Of a stretch of 9,629 bases of DNA, positions 9,151 through 9,629 are shown in pieces (the first letter of the stretch is position 1; every line of letters starts with the position of its first letter). This stretch comes from an uncultured Pseudomonas sp. (GTDB lineage Bacteria > Pseudomonadota > Gammaproteobacteria > Pseudomonadales > Pseudomonadaceae). A program made the position numbers and the translations under genes. The notes under the pieces are model-generated. The model worked only from the letters and a program-made list of their open reading frames with translations. It had not been told where the DNA came from and did no database searches. The stretch is taken from assembly GCA_937863915.1 (NCBI GenBank), contig CALMID010000365.1, forward strand, positions 1-9,629, written 5' to 3'.

Positions 9151-9629
9151 CCGCGCTGCACCAGCTGTTTGGCGGTGAATTGCCGCGTCTGGTGATGTTC
9201 GATCTGGATGGCACCCTGCTGGACTCGGTGCCGGATCTGGCCGCAGCCATCGACCGGATGCTCGGTCAGTTGGGCCGCCCGCCGGCTGGTGTGGCCAAGG
9301 TGCGCGACTGGGTTGGCAATGGTTCCAAGGTGCTGGTGCGCCGGGCCCTGGCCGATGATCTCGACCACAGCGCCATTACGGATGAGCAGGCCGCGCCGGC
9401 GCATCAGCTGTTTCTTTCGGCTTATGCCGACTGCCATGCCCTGAGCACCGTTTACCCCGGCGTGCGTGAGTGCCTCGACTGGCTGCAGGCCCGAGCCGTG
9501 CCGCTGGCGCTGGTGACCAACAAGCCGACCCAGTTCGTTGGCCCGCTGCTTGCGGAGAAGGGGCTGGACGGTTATTTCCGGTGGGTGCTGGGCGGTGCCC
9601 GCCTGCCGGTGCAGAAACCTGACCCGGCC
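9147..9629 (+). CDS. gph: Phosphoglycolate phosphatase Gph (3' end beyond window)
   Basis: Gph hydrolyses 2-phosphoglycolate, formed when DNA 3'-phosphoglycolate ends are repaired, to glycolate; it is a HAD-superfamily enzyme of the cytoplasm. The window holds 161 codons of a protein usually about 225-275 residues long. HAD motif [10 protein letters not shown] is at 18-26 (nucleophile D19, acid-base D21), motif II LVTNKP at 122-127 (T124), and the motif III lysine K157 (QKPDP). A cap-domain segment with [13 protein letters not shown] lies at 56-68. The start is GTG at 9147, overlapping the rpe stop in GTGA, with AGG 7 nt upstream. The next in-frame ATG (residue 17) would remove the strand leading into motif I. 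Coupling to rpe is common in gammaproteobacteria. The truncation is the window edge. Confidence 0.94.
   Translation, partial: MTALHQLFGGELPRLVMFDLDGTLLDSVPDLAAAIDRMLGQLGRPPAGVAKVRDWVGNGSKVLVRRALADDLDHSAITDEQAAPAHQLFLSAYADCHALSTVYPGVRECLDWLQARAVPLALVTNKPTQFVGPLLAEKGLDGYFRWVLGGARLPVQKPDPA

Overview
The window is GC-rich, densely packed chromosomal DNA from a gammaproteobacterium, almost certainly Pseudomonas or a close relative. Three things point there: the protein sequences (a 928-residue LptD with a long N-terminal extension, AmgK plus MurU, a DUF3530 protein), the gene order, and the codon use. Every protein-coding gene is placed in a known family. I see no tRNA, rRNA, CRISPR array, insertion sequence or prophage.

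Left half, minus strand (1-4668): lptD, surA and pdxA are read right to left. lptD and surA overlap by 26 nt. A strong factor-independent terminator lies between surA and pdxA, and pdxA runs off the left edge. LptD inserts lipopolysaccharide in the outer membrane, SurA is the periplasmic chaperone that helps fold it and other beta-barrel proteins, and PdxA makes vitamin B6.

Middle, plus strand (4794-7257): amgK, murU and djlA form a tightly overlapped operon, divergent from lptD across 125 bp. AmgK and MurU are consecutive steps of the peptidoglycan-recycling shortcut that turns free MurNAc into UDP-MurNAc, bypassing the fosfomycin-sensitive de novo route. DjlA is a membrane-anchored J-domain co-chaperone.

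Right part: a secreted DUF3530 alpha/beta-hydrolase-like protein (minus, 7266-8354) converges on djlA with only 8 bp between. It is divergent from rpe (plus, 8476-9150), which overlaps a truncated gph (plus, from 9147 to the window edge). Rpe and Gph are central carbon and phosphoglycolate-salvage enzymes.

This is mostly conserved core genome, and I found no convincing undescribed system. The most useful second looks are the terminator splitting surA from pdxA, the shared AT-rich core of the lptD/amgK divergent promoter, the extra N-terminal cysteine pair of LptD, and the low-complexity insertion in the DUF3530 protein.
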